Assembly: GCF_000963885.1 (NCBI RefSeq)
Contig: NZ_BALE01000009.1
Span: 186,001-250,000 of the forward strand
Length of the DNA: 64,000 nucleotides
Direction: 5' to 3'
Origin: Tanticharoenia sakaeratensis NBRC 103193
GTDB taxonomy: Bacteria; Pseudomonadota; Alphaproteobacteria; Acetobacterales; Acetobacteraceae
Shown one piece after another: positions 27,910 through 36,350 of this stretch; position 1 is the first letter of the stretch, and each line of letters starts with the position of its first letter. The position numbers and the translations under genes were made by a program. The notes beneath the pieces are model-generated. The model made no database searches, was not told the origin of the DNA, and worked only from the letters and a program-made list of their open reading frames with translations.

Positions 27910-28644
27910 CTAGATCGTCGGGATGCCCCCGGTCACCGCCTGATAGGTCGTGATGGCAAGCATCATCGGCTCGAACGGCTTGGTGATGACGAACGGCGGC
28001 TCCTCGGCTGCACCCGTCAACAGACGCTCCGGATAGGCGGTTACGAAGATCACCGGCGCCCGGTGCGTCTTCATGATGCGTCCAACTGCCTGCATGCCAT
28101 CGTTGCCGTGTCCGAGATTGATGTCGGCAAGGATGAGCCCCGGCTTGTGCTCCTCCGCGAGGGCAACGGCTTCCGCCTCGGTCTGTGCGATGCCCACCAC
28201 ATTGTGACCGCACTGCTCGACCAGATCCTGGATGTCCATGGCGATGACCGGCTCGTCCTCGATGATGAGAACGGAGGTCTCGGCAACCGACCGGAGACCC
28301 GTTCGCGCCTTGGCGATTTCGAGTTCGGCAGTCTCGACGGGAATGTCGAGAATGGCCGCGGCCGTCGGCAGCGTCAGTTCCTCGAGGCCGGTCAGCAGAA
28401 GAAGCACACGCTGGTCAAAACCAAGTGTACCCTCGGCAACCGTCGCATTGTCGCGATAGCGTGCAATGATGTGTGCATAGAGCGCCTGGCGCGCCGGGGT
28501 GTCGGAGGAAGCTTCTGCCAGAAGTTCGGGAATGGCGGCGGCAACCAGCCGATCGCCGGCGGGCTGGTCGCCTGAAAGGGCACGGGCGAAACGCCGCGCC
28601 ATCGGAAGGGCGCGGACCAGATCCTGTCGCCTCATATCGATCAT
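27910..28644 (-). CDS. phyR: General stress response regulator PhyR
   Basis: The 244-residue protein has the unique PhyR architecture. An N-terminal sigma-factor-like domain (about 1-120, ending GLRSVAETS) mimics EcfG. A C-terminal receiver domain follows, with VLIIEDEPVIAMDI (acid pocket), LILADINLGHGNDGM (phospho-acceptor Asp), VIFVTAYPE and ITKPFEP. Phospho-PhyR binds the anti-sigma factor NepR, freeing EcfG. The ATG at 28644 follows GGAG; another at 28635 is possible. It is divergent from ecfG1 with about 50 bp between start codons. Confidence 0.94.
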   Translation of the reverse strand: MIDMRRQDLVRALPMARRFARALSGDQPAGDRLVAAAIPELLAEASSDTPARQALYAHIIARYRDNATVAEGTLGFDQRVLLLLTGLEELTLPTAAAILDIPVETAELEIAKARTGLRSVAETSVLIIEDEPVIAMDIQDLVEQCGHNVVGIAQTEAEAVALAEEHKPGLILADINLGHGNDGMQAVGRIMKTHRAPVIFVTAYPERLLTGAAEEPPFVITKPFEPMMLAITTYQAVTGGIPTI

Positions 28645-28691
28645 GATCCGGTTGACTCCAGGCAAAGACGGTCCACATGCATGAGGTGACA

Positions 28692-29291
28692 ATGCCACGA
28701 CCCGGCATCGCCGAAAAGGGACGTGGCAAGTATAGGGATGTTCCTCTGATAACCGATGTCCAGGATCCGAAGCCGGTGCCGACCGATGCACCGGTGACAG
28801 TGCGGCGTGGGCTCGTGGCCATACTGCCGGATCTCCGTGGTTTTGCCCGTTTCCTGACGCGCGACGTCTCTGCGGCGGACGATCTCGTGCAGGAGACGAT
28901 TGTGCGTGCTCTTGCATCGCAGGCCCAGTTTCGTCCCGGTACCAGTCTGAAGGCGTGGCTCTTCACAATTCAACGCAATGCGTTTTACGAGCAGCGCCGC
29001 AGACGCAAACGTGAAGACGAAATTCTCGATGGGATGGGACAGGACGGCAGCCTTGCCGGTCATCCGCTCTCCGAGCCCGGCCGCCATGACGACGTCTCCG
29101 ATCTGACGACCCTTCTATGGAAACTGCCTGACATCTTTCGCGAAGCACTCATTCTGGTCGGCGCCCAGGAAATGACGCACGAAGAGGCGGCCACGGTCTG
29201 CGGCGTGCCCGTCGGCACCATGAAAGCCCGTGTCTCGCGGGCGCGGGCGCAGCTTGCGGAACTGGCAGCGCCGCAGCTCGCTACGGGCTGA
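28692..29291 (+). CDS. EcfG-type ECF sigma factor, copy 1
   Basis: The 199-residue sigma factor has region 2 (AADDLVQETIVRALA, SLKAWLFTIQRNAFY) and region 4 (LPDIFREALILVGAQEMTHEEAATVCGVPVGTMKARVSRAR). The GAQEMTHEEAA wording and locus context place it in the EcfG (ECF15) group controlling the alphaproteobacterial general stress response. GAGG before the ATG at 28692 supports that start; an ATG at 28677 is alternative. It precedes a second EcfG-like gene by 154 bp and is divergent from phyR. Confidence 0.92.
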   Translation: MPRPGIAEKGRGKYRDVPLITDVQDPKPVPTDAPVTVRRGLVAILPDLRGFARFLTRDVSAADDLVQETIVRALASQAQFRPGTSLKAWLFTIQRNAFYEQRRRRKREDEILDGMGQDGSLAGHPLSEPGRHDDVSDLTTLLWKLPDIFREALILVGAQEMTHEEAATVCGVPVGTMKARVSRARAQLAELAAPQLATG

Positions 29292-29328
29292 ATCTTCCGC
29301 CTGCACAGATTTTCTTTCGCAAAAAATC

Positions 29329-29342
29329 GGCGGAATTCCGCC
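29329..29342. repeat. 14-bp perfect palindrome between the two sigma genes
   Basis: GGCGGAATTCCGCC lies 38 bp after ecfG1 and is preceded by an A-run. It would fold only into a tight hairpin without a plus-strand T-run, so a protein-binding site is as likely as a terminator. Confidence 0.4.
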
Positions 29343-29445
29343 ACGCCTTCACCGCATCCGCTTTTTTCGCGCGATTTTTTCGTCTTCCCGGCAACCCTTT
29401 TTTTCTGCCGTTCATTGATTGGGCAGAAACACGGGAGACAAAGAC

Positions 29446-30021
29446 ATGACGACCTTCCACAGCCAGGTCATTGCCATTCTGCCGAAGCTGCGGGTTCAGG
29501 CCCTTTCTCTGACCCGCAATCGCGCAGCCGCTGAAGATCTGGTGCAGGACGCTGTCTGCAATGCGCTCGCCGCGCAGGATAGTTTCATTCCCGGCACCAA
29601 TTTCTCGGCATGGATGCATCGCATCCTGCGCAACCGGTTCATCTCGGATCTCCGCAAGCGTCGTGATACCACGGACATCGACGATGTGCCCGCGGCATCG
29701 TTCGCAACCAACCCGACGCACGAGGACAACCTCGCGCTGAAGGACCTCTCGATGGCGCTGTCCCGTCTCCCGGCCGACCAGCGCGAAGCGCTCGTCATGG
29801 TCGTGGTCCAGGGCATGAGCTACGAGGCGCTGGCCGAAGCGACTGGCTGTGCAGTCGGCACGGCGAAGAGTCGTGTGTTCCGTGCCCGTCGTCAGCTTGA
29901 AGCCTGGATGACCGGCGATCTTCCGGCCAATGACAAGCTTCGCGTCAAGGTGTCCGCTCTGCGGGCCGCAATGGACGCACGCCAGCGTTCAGGTCAGCGG
30001 GGTGAAGATCTGCTGGGCTGA
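29446..30021 (+). CDS. EcfG-type ECF sigma factor, copy 2
   Basis: The 191-residue sigma factor has region 2 (AAEDLVQDAVCNALAA, NFSAWMHRILRNRF) and region 4 (LPADQREALVMVVVQGMSYEALAEATGCAVGTAKSRVFRAR). It differs from the first copy throughout and carries a longer basic C-terminal tail. ACGGGAGACA before the ATG at 29446 sets the start. It ends at a good intrinsic terminator. It may respond to the same NepR/PhyR switch or have diverged in promoter choice. Confidence 0.9.
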   Translation: MTTFHSQVIAILPKLRVQALSLTRNRAAAEDLVQDAVCNALAAQDSFIPGTNFSAWMHRILRNRFISDLRKRRDTTDIDDVPAASFATNPTHEDNLALKDLSMALSRLPADQREALVMVVVQGMSYEALAEATGCAVGTAKSRVFRARRQLEAWMTGDLPANDKLRVKVSALRAAMDARQRSGQRGEDLLG

Positions 30022-30052
30022 TCTGTTACGATCGACATAAAACAGCAACAAG

Positions 30053-30083
30053 CCGGGCGCCGTGCAGTGGCGTCCGGTTTTTT
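30053..30083 (+). terminator. Intrinsic terminator after ecfG2
   Basis: A 9-bp stem CCGGGCGCC/GGCGTCCGG (one G-U) with a 7-nt loop is followed by TTTTTT. It sits 31 bp after the second sigma gene and separates the sigma genes from nepR. Confidence 0.88.
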
Positions 30084-30317
30084 GCGTGTATGCGTCCGAA
30101 TTTGACGACACAATCAGAAACGATGCTGATATAAAGCCGGTTTTGAAACGTTATCCGGGTAAGCCAGCACCGTGGCAGTTCCGAAGGCTCGTCATTCGAT
30201 GCCTGTGCGAATTCTGCCTTCATCGACGCTCGGTCCCGATCCGCCATATTGGCAAGGGCAACCATCGGTCCGATCAGCGGTTGTTTGAATATCGGTTTTT
30301 GAAGACAGGGTGATGCG

Positions 30318-30503
30318 ATGAACCGGGGACCTGGCGGCGAACAGCCTGATCCTCCCAATTCCGACGCGCCGGAGGACGAAACTGCATTTGGGTTGTGGCT
30401 AAGGCGCGGTCTGCATCAGTTGTTTGACGACGTCGCCAACGAGCCGATCCCGGAGGAGTTACTGCGTCTGATCGAGGATGACAGGGACAAGACCCAGTCC
30501 TGA
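30318..30503 (+). CDS. nepR: Anti-sigma factor NepR
   Basis: The 61-residue acidic protein contains WLRRGLHQLFDDVANEPIPE followed by ELLRLIEDD, the two-helix core that wraps EcfG and is captured by phospho-PhyR. The N-terminal ~25 residues are proline/acid-rich and disordered, as usual. In most alphaproteobacteria nepR precedes ecfG. Here it lies downstream of two sigma genes and after a terminator, so it probably has its own promoter in 30084-30317. No obvious EcfG promoter (GGAAC-spacer-GTT) was found there. Confidence 0.9.
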   Translation: MNRGPGGEQPDPPNSDAPEDETAFGLWLRRGLHQLFDDVANEPIPEELLRLIEDDRDKTQS

Positions 30504-30590
30504 ACAGTCTCCGGGCTGCACGCGTGGGCGCCTGCAGTCCAATCTGCTCTTTCGGCATGTCATAATCAGCTAAGTAAGGACCGTATTCTT

Positions 30591-32363
30591 TTGAACGGTA
30601 GCGCCCGGCGGTGGCCCTGGTCCAAATGGCCGCTAAAGTCGGCTGCGTGGTTTGATACGGTCGGATCGCGCGTGGTCAGCCTCATGCTGGGCGCGACCAT
30701 GCCGCTTGCCATCATCGCAGCCCTGCTTGCCTGGAGAGCCTACGTGTCGGTTGCAAGCCAGGCGACCGGCTCCGCTGTCGGACTTGCCTCGCAGATCAAC
30801 GGCGAGATCGAGCGCGATATCGATCGCACGACCGACACACTGACCGTTATTTCGGAGATGGCGTCAAACACCAGTGCCATGGCTGGACAGTTCGCGCTGA
30901 TCCAGTCGGTGACGCTACATCGGTATTGCCTGATGGAACTGCGTGACGAGAGTGGCGTGCCGCTCGTCTCGGTTCGCGGAACCAGTTCCGACGGATGTCC
31001 GGGCGGCCTGACCGGCTCCGAGCCCATGACCGGCTCGGTAGGACAGACGGGCATCATCAACGTTCGCGGTCAGCTGCTGTCCCTCGTGAAACTACCTTGC
31101 CACTATCGGGACAACGCGGGGCACGATGCACGCGGTGTCATGCTCGGCATCAGGACGCTCGGCTGGCAGAACGACGCTCTGCCGCGCGATGACTCACGTC
31201 ATACGCTGCTGACAGCTCTCGCCGGGCATGCGTGGTTCGTTACTCCAGGCAACGCTCCGTTTCCGGTCATTATCAACCAGGCCGGCGGAGATGCCCTGGA
31301 TCCGGGCGTCGTGGCCAGGCTCGAGCGACAGGAAGCGCGCAAGCAGCATTCCGGCGAAATCGTCTACACGAAAACACATGGCGGCACGTGGGCGATGGGA
31401 CCGGCCTTCGGCCCGGCCCGGGTCGTGGTCGCAACCATGCCCACACAGGACGAAGCGCATGCGCTGCGCCTGTTCGTTTGGCGTGTTTTCCTGATCACGA
31501 CATTTCTGGCGCTCGAACTCGTCCTTGTGGCCATCGCGGCGCATGCGTTCCTCGTCGATCCCATGGAGACGCTGGCCAGCGCCGTCATGGAATGGCGACG
31601 GGGCGGGGCTTTCGCGCCGGATCTCGGGCGCGCCGTGCCGCTGGAGCTTCGTCATCTGGAACGCGCCATGACGCGTGCCACGATGCGGCTGAACCGGCAT
31701 GAAGCGCGGCTGCGGCGCGCCGCCCAGAACCAGACGCTGCTGATCCGGGAGATCCATCATCGGGTCAAAAACAACCTTCAGGTTGTCGCCTCGCTTCTGA
31801 ACCTTCAGGCCAGCCGCGTGCGATCCCCGGAAGCGCGCGAGGAGTTTCGGCTCGTGCGCGACCGTGTCCGGGCACTGGCAACGCTGCATCGCTATCTCTA
31901 CCCTGATGGCGGCATTTCTCAGCTCGACGTCCGGTCGTTCATGGATGAACTCTGCCGACAGATTTTCACGGCCAATGGCTTTACTGAAACCGGCCGTGTT
32001 CGCCTGGACCTCGACGTCCAGACGGTTGCGATCTCACCCGATCAGGCCGTGCCGCTCGCCCTGATCGTGACCGAGGTGCTCAGTAACGCACTGCGCCATG
32101 CCTATCCGGATGACGGAACGGGACGCGTGCTGGTGCGGCTCGCCATGGACGGTGATCAGGCCGAGTTGATCGTTGCCGACAATGGCGTCGGCATTGCGGC
32201 GACCCGAACGGATGACGGGCGACGACCGGGCATTGGCCTGCAACTCATCCGGGGATTTGCGCGCCAGATCCGGGCGTCTCTGGATATCGAGACAGAACAC
32301 GGGACCCGTTATCGGCTCCGGTTCACCCCTGAAAATGTACGGCGGACCGAAAACATTACCTGA
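30591..32363 (+). CDS. HWE/HisKA_2 membrane sensor histidine kinase, candidate PhyK
   Basis: The 590-residue kinase has TM1 at about residues 30-52 and an extracytoplasmic sensor to about 293, with several Cys (RYCLMEL, DGCPGG, LPCHY). TM2 is near 296-322, followed by a short linker. The HisKA_2 phospho-acceptor is IREIHHRVKNNLQVVASLL and the ATPase boxes are NALRHAYPDDG and VADNGVGIAA. This kinase class phosphorylates PhyR, and its place next to nepR supports that. TTG at 30591 is used as start with TAAGGA upstream; GTG at 30673 is less likely. Confidence 0.87.
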   Translation: MNGSARRWPWSKWPLKSAAWFDTVGSRVVSLMLGATMPLAIIAALLAWRAYVSVASQATGSAVGLASQINGEIERDIDRTTDTLTVISEMASNTSAMAGQFALIQSVTLHRYCLMELRDESGVPLVSVRGTSSDGCPGGLTGSEPMTGSVGQTGIINVRGQLLSLVKLPCHYRDNAGHDARGVMLGIRTLGWQNDALPRDDSRHTLLTALAGHAWFVTPGNAPFPVIINQAGGDALDPGVVARLERQEARKQHSGEIVYTKTHGGTWAMGPAFGPARVVVATMPTQDEAHALRLFVWRVFLITTFLALELVLVAIAAHAFLVDPMETLASAVMEWRRGGAFAPDLGRAVPLELRHLERAMTRATMRLNRHEARLRRAAQNQTLLIREIHHRVKNNLQVVASLLNLQASRVRSPEAREEFRLVRDRVRALATLHRYLYPDGGISQLDVRSFMDELCRQIFTANGFTETGRVRLDLDVQTVAISPDQAVPLALIVTEVLSNALRHAYPDDGTGRVLVRLAMDGDQAELIVADNGVGIAATRTDDGRRPGIGLQLIRGFARQIRASLDIETEHGTRYRLRFTPENVRRTENIT

Positions 32364-32433
32364 ACTTAAATGTTCAGCAACAATCGCGCATCGCACTATG
32401 TCTGGCAGCGTTCGGGGCCTATATGGCCAGTTC

Positions 32434-34125
32434 ATGAAGGCTGACAGATCCGTGGTTCGCGCGTGGACGCGCGCTGAATCGAAGGCAGCGCGACGCGCGG
32501 CCGGTCCCGTGATGATGCTTGGACTGTGTGGCAGCGTCATGGCGCTGGGGCAGGCCTATGCTCTTGCCGAGAGCCTGGCAGACGCGTTGCTGCATCGTGG
32601 CAATGCAACGCACGCGATCATGATGTTCGCGTTCTTCGCATTCATTCGCGCGGGCCTGACCTATGCGCAGGAGCGGGCAGCCGCTGCCGCCGGAATTCGT
32701 GCGCGGCGAAGCCTCCGCGAGCGCGTCCTTGGCCGGATCACGGGCGAGGGGCCGGCCTTGCTGCGTCGGCAGCACAGCGCTGAAATCGCAGCGGTGCTGG
32801 TCGACCGTATCGAGGCGCTCGACAGCTACTTTTCCCGCTGGGTCCCTGCATCCGTCCTCTGGATCGCATCACCTGCCATCATTCTGATCGGCGTTGCGAC
32901 CCGCAACATCGATGCGGCACTCGTGCTTGCCGTCTGCGGGTTCGTGGTACCGGTCGCGCAGGCCGTTTTCGGGATCGGGGCGGGGGTCGCGTCGCGCAAT
33001 CAGTTTCAGGCGCTGACACGGCTTCAGTCGCGCTTTCTCGATCGTATCAGGGGCATCGCGACCATCGTCCTTTCGGGCGCTGCGGAGCGCGAAGCCGAAG
33101 CGCTGGCTGAAGCGGCTGACGAGCTGCGCCGCCGCACAATGCGGATTCTGCGTGTCGCCTTCCTGTCGTCGGCTGCGATCGATGCCGCCATGGTGATTGC
33201 AATCGTCGCCATCGTGATCTCGCAGGGCCGGACGTTGCTGGTTCTGGCCGAAACGGGCACGACCGATGTCGAGGCCGTAGCATCCGCATTATTTGCGCTG
33301 TTGCTCGTACCGGAGTTTTTCGCGCCTCTCCGTTCGCTGGCTCTTGCCTATCAGGACCGTGCACAGGCTGCGAATGCCGCGGAGGCGATGCAGGATCTCG
33401 GGCCCGAGGCAAGCATTCCCGAGCCTGCGCAGCCCGTCCGGGCACGTGCCGGATTGTCCGTGACGCTCAGGGATGTCGCCTTTTCGTGGGACGAGAAACG
33501 CGGGCCGACACTCGAGCATATAGACGTCAAGATTCCTGCCGGTCAGACACTGATCCTGACAGGGCCCTCGGGCTCGGGCAAATCAACGCTGATCGAGATG
33601 CTGCTCGGATTCATTCGGCCCGACCATGGCCAGATCCTGTTCGACACCACGGATCTTGCGACGCTCCAGCCGCGCGACATCGCCACTGCAAGCGCCTGGG
33701 TCGGTCAGCGGCCTATGCTGTTCGCCGCGACCGTGCGGGAAAACATCCTTTTTGCGCGCCCTGACGCAACCGACGCCGAACTGCGGGCCGCCGTCTCGGC
33801 TGCGGCACTCGACAGGGTCATCGAGCTGTTGCCTCAGGGGCTCGACACGCACCTCGGAGAAGGCGGGTTCGGGTTGTCCGGCGGTCAGGCGCAGCGTGTC
33901 GCCATTGCGCGCGCATTTCTGAAAGATGCCCCCTTGCTGCTGCTGGATGAGCCGACGGCTCATCTGGATCCCGAGACGGAAGCCGAGATTCTGGTCACGC
34001 TGCATACACTTGCTGCCGGGCGGACGGTCATCCTGTGCGGCCATTCCGCTGCGACGCGCGGCTTTGGGGGCCAGGTTCTGGAACTGTCGCATGGGCGTAT
34101 GTCAGAGCTGAGGGCAGTGGCATGA
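32434..34125 (+). CDS. cydD: Thiol reductant ABC exporter subunit CydD
   Basis: The 563-residue half-transporter has a six-helix membrane domain (about 25-310) and a nucleotide-binding domain with GPSGSGKST, LSGGQAQRVAIARAFL and LLLDEPTAHLDPE. CydDC exports glutathione and cysteine or handles haem, and is needed to assemble cytochrome bd oxidases such as the cyanide-insensitive oxidase of acetic acid bacteria. Start at 32434 or the in-frame ATG at 32398; neither has a clear ribosome site. It overlaps cydC (ATGA). cydAB is not in the window. Confidence 0.9.
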   Translation: MKADRSVVRAWTRAESKAARRAAGPVMMLGLCGSVMALGQAYALAESLADALLHRGNATHAIMMFAFFAFIRAGLTYAQERAAAAAGIRARRSLRERVLGRITGEGPALLRRQHSAEIAAVLVDRIEALDSYFSRWVPASVLWIASPAIILIGVATRNIDAALVLAVCGFVVPVAQAVFGIGAGVASRNQFQALTRLQSRFLDRIRGIATIVLSGAAEREAEALAEAADELRRRTMRILRVAFLSSAAIDAAMVIAIVAIVISQGRTLLVLAETGTTDVEAVASALFALLLVPEFFAPLRSLALAYQDRAQAANAAEAMQDLGPEASIPEPAQPVRARAGLSVTLRDVAFSWDEKRGPTLEHIDVKIPAGQTLILTGPSGSGKSTLIEMLLGFIRPDHGQILFDTTDLATLQPRDIATASAWVGQRPMLFAATVRENILFARPDATDAELRAAVSAAALDRVIELLPQGLDTHLGEGGFGLSGGQAQRVAIARAFLKDAPLLLLDEPTAHLDPETEAEILVTLHTLAAGRTVILCGHSAATRGFGGQVLELSHGRMSELRAVA

Positions 34126-35795
34126 GCGAGCACGTGAGCTCGCGCGGAAACGCGCCGTCGCAGGGTCCACTGCGGGAAATTCTCGAGGTCTGGCGGCCTT
34201 TCTTCGGGCGCCTTGCCTTCGGCATGATCCTGTCGCTCGCGGCCGTTGCTGCAGGTCTTGCGCTGATGGCGAATGCCGGCGCACGGCTGAGCGGCATGGC
34301 GCTCGGGGCCGGACTGGCATTCTACGGTCTTCGCGCCATCGGCCTGGGTCGGATCATCCTGCGTTATGCCGAACGGCTCTATACACATGACGTGACGTTC
34401 AGGGCGCTGGCAGCCTTGCGCGTCTGGTTTTTTCGGCAACTGGCCCGCGGAGCGGCGGCAGGTCTGGGCTTTCGTCGTACAGGCGATCTCCTGACACGTC
34501 TCGTTTCCGATATCGAAACGCTGGATAACCTCTATCTGCGCCTGGCGATCCCGCTGGCAGGCGCCGTCATCACCCTGCCGATCCTGATGTGGGTTGGTCT
34601 CACGACAGGACCTGCGATCGGTATCGTCGTCGTAATCCTGTTCATCCTGGCCGCGTTTGTTGCGCCCTACGTCGCCGCCCGCGCAACGCGTCCGTCGGGC
34701 GAACTGATCCTGACGCGCGAGAGCGCGCTTCGGGAAAGCGCGCTTGACCTTGCGCAAGGGCTGCGTGAAGCGCGGGCTTTCGGTGCCGAACGCATGTTGG
34801 CCCGGGCTGTCACGCAACGGCAGGAGCGTCTGTTCGCGGCCCAGCGCACAAGGGCTGGGCAGCTCGCGCTGGCCGGCGGCTTTTCCTATCTCATCGGTCA
34901 AATCGCCCTGATTGCCGTGGTGCTCTCGGCGCTCGGACTGGGCCTGCCGAGAACCTCCCCACTCGCCACGATCGCGCTCCTGTTCCTGACGGTTGCGGCG
35001 TTCGAGAGCGTGTCCGGCCTGGTCCGCGCAGGCGTTCTGGCGGGCGAAGTCTCTCATGCGGCCCAGCGGATCGTCGAAATCGCACATGAGGCCCCCGCCG
35101 CGAAGGGAACTGCGCCCCTGCCGAGCGGCACGGCTCTTGCACTCGAGCATGTGACGTTCCGATGGGCAGCCGACCGGGCGCCGGTGTTCGACGATCTGTC
35201 CCTGACAATTGCGCCGGGCGAACGGCTTGCAATCATCGGCCCGTCGGGTGCCGGCAAGTCCAGTCTCGCGGCTCTGCTTCTCAAGGCCGCAGCCCCGCAA
35301 TCGGGTCGGATCCTGCTCGACGGCGTGGATATTGCGGCTCTCGATGATGATGCTTTGCGCAGCCGCGTCGCCTGGCTGTCGCAGCATACGCATCTGTTCG
35401 CCGACACGATCCGGCGCAACCTCACGCTCGGTCGGCCCGATATGTCCGACGACGCCCTGTTTGCAGCGCTTGACCGGGCGGCTGTGGGCGACGTGGTGCG
35501 GAGCCTGCCCGAAGGTCTCGATACCTGGCTCGGAGAGGGCGGCATGACGCTCTCGGGCGGGCAGGGGCGACGCATCGCTCTGGCGCGCACGCTGCTTTCC
35601 GATGCGCCGATTCTCATCCTTGACGAGCCGGCGACCGGACTCGATGCCGAAACTGAACGGGCGTTCCTGACCACACTTTACGAGACGACGACCGGTCGCA
35701 CGGTGCTTCTGATCGCTCACCGGCTGACCGGGGCGGAGCGCCTCGACAAGGTCTGGCTGCTGCAGAACGGCCATCTTGCAGCACAACCCGTATGA
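34122..35795 (+). CDS. cydC: Thiol reductant ABC exporter subunit CydC
   Basis: The 557-residue partner of CydD has membrane helices from about 25 to 310, including RLAFGMILSLAAVAAGLALM and the TGDLLTRLVSDIETLDNLYL coupling region, then an ATPase with GPSGAGKSS, LSGGQGRRIALARTLL and LILDEPATGLDAE. The ATG overlaps the cydD stop by four bases, so both halves are co-translated for heterodimer assembly. Confidence 0.92.
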   Translation: MSEHVSSRGNAPSQGPLREILEVWRPFFGRLAFGMILSLAAVAAGLALMANAGARLSGMALGAGLAFYGLRAIGLGRIILRYAERLYTHDVTFRALAALRVWFFRQLARGAAAGLGFRRTGDLLTRLVSDIETLDNLYLRLAIPLAGAVITLPILMWVGLTTGPAIGIVVVILFILAAFVAPYVAARATRPSGELILTRESALRESALDLAQGLREARAFGAERMLARAVTQRQERLFAAQRTRAGQLALAGGFSYLIGQIALIAVVLSALGLGLPRTSPLATIALLFLTVAAFESVSGLVRAGVLAGEVSHAAQRIVEIAHEAPAAKGTAPLPSGTALALEHVTFRWAADRAPVFDDLSLTIAPGERLAIIGPSGAGKSSLAALLLKAAAPQSGRILLDGVDIAALDDDALRSRVAWLSQHTHLFADTIRRNLTLGRPDMSDDALFAALDRAAVGDVVRSLPEGLDTWLGEGGMTLSGGQGRRIALARTLLSDAPILILDEPATGLDAETERAFLTTLYETTTGRTVLLIAHRLTGAERLDKVWLLQNGHLAAQPV

Positions 35796-35929
35796 GCGGA
35801 TGGCTCGGTTGCCGGTTCGCGGGATTGACGGCTGCCACCGCGCGAGGCACCAACCCTCAGACGCGCGAACCTTCGACGGTTGCGGCGCCACGCCAGGCCG
35901 GTCCGGCCGCAAGAACTGAGGAAGCTTTG

Positions 35930-36331
35930 ATGTTCCGTCTGTCTCCCGCCGCCTTGTTCGGTTTCGCCAGCATCGCGGCATTGTCTGTCGCTGGCTGCAC
36001 GACGACGGGGTCCGATCGGGACAAGTTCGTGGTGTTCTTCACGACGGGGTCCACCCAGCTCGAGAGTGCTGCCGCCAACACGGTTGCCGCCGCCGCTGCC
36101 GACGCGCGCACGAAGCATTCGAGCTCGATCGAGGTCGAAGGCTATGCCGCGGCCCACGGCAATCTGTCGGCTGACGAAATGCTGGCCATGCAGCGGGCGA
36201 AGCTCGTGGCCGACACGCTGCGGCAGGACGGCGTCGGATCGGCCGTCATTCACCAGACGGCGCATGCGCCCAGGAATGACGCCGAAGCCGCGGTCGCCGC
36301 ACGCCGCGTGATGATTGACGTCGATCCCTGA
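35930..36331 (+). CDS. OmpA-like small lipoprotein
   Basis: The 133-residue protein has a signal peptide with lipobox SVAGC (Cys near residue 23). The mature domain opens FVVFFTTGSTQLESAA and contains SIEVEGYAAAHGN and a final AARRVMIDV strand, the OmpA/MotB peptidoglycan-binding fold in short form. GAGGAA precedes the ATG. Probably outer-membrane or periplasmic. A partner is not apparent from neighbours. Confidence 0.78.
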   Translation: MFRLSPAALFGFASIAALSVAGCTTTGSDRDKFVVFFTTGSTQLESAAANTVAAAAADARTKHSSSIEVEGYAAAHGNLSADEMLAMQRAKLVADTLRQDGVGSAVIHQTAHAPRNDAEAAVAARRVMIDVDP

Positions 36332-36350
36332 TACGGACGTTCCGTAACCC

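Noticed and set aside
28645-28691. EcfG-dependent promoter (GGAAC-spacer-GTT) between phyR and ecfG1
   Set aside because: No sequence matching both halves with proper spacing was found on either strand.
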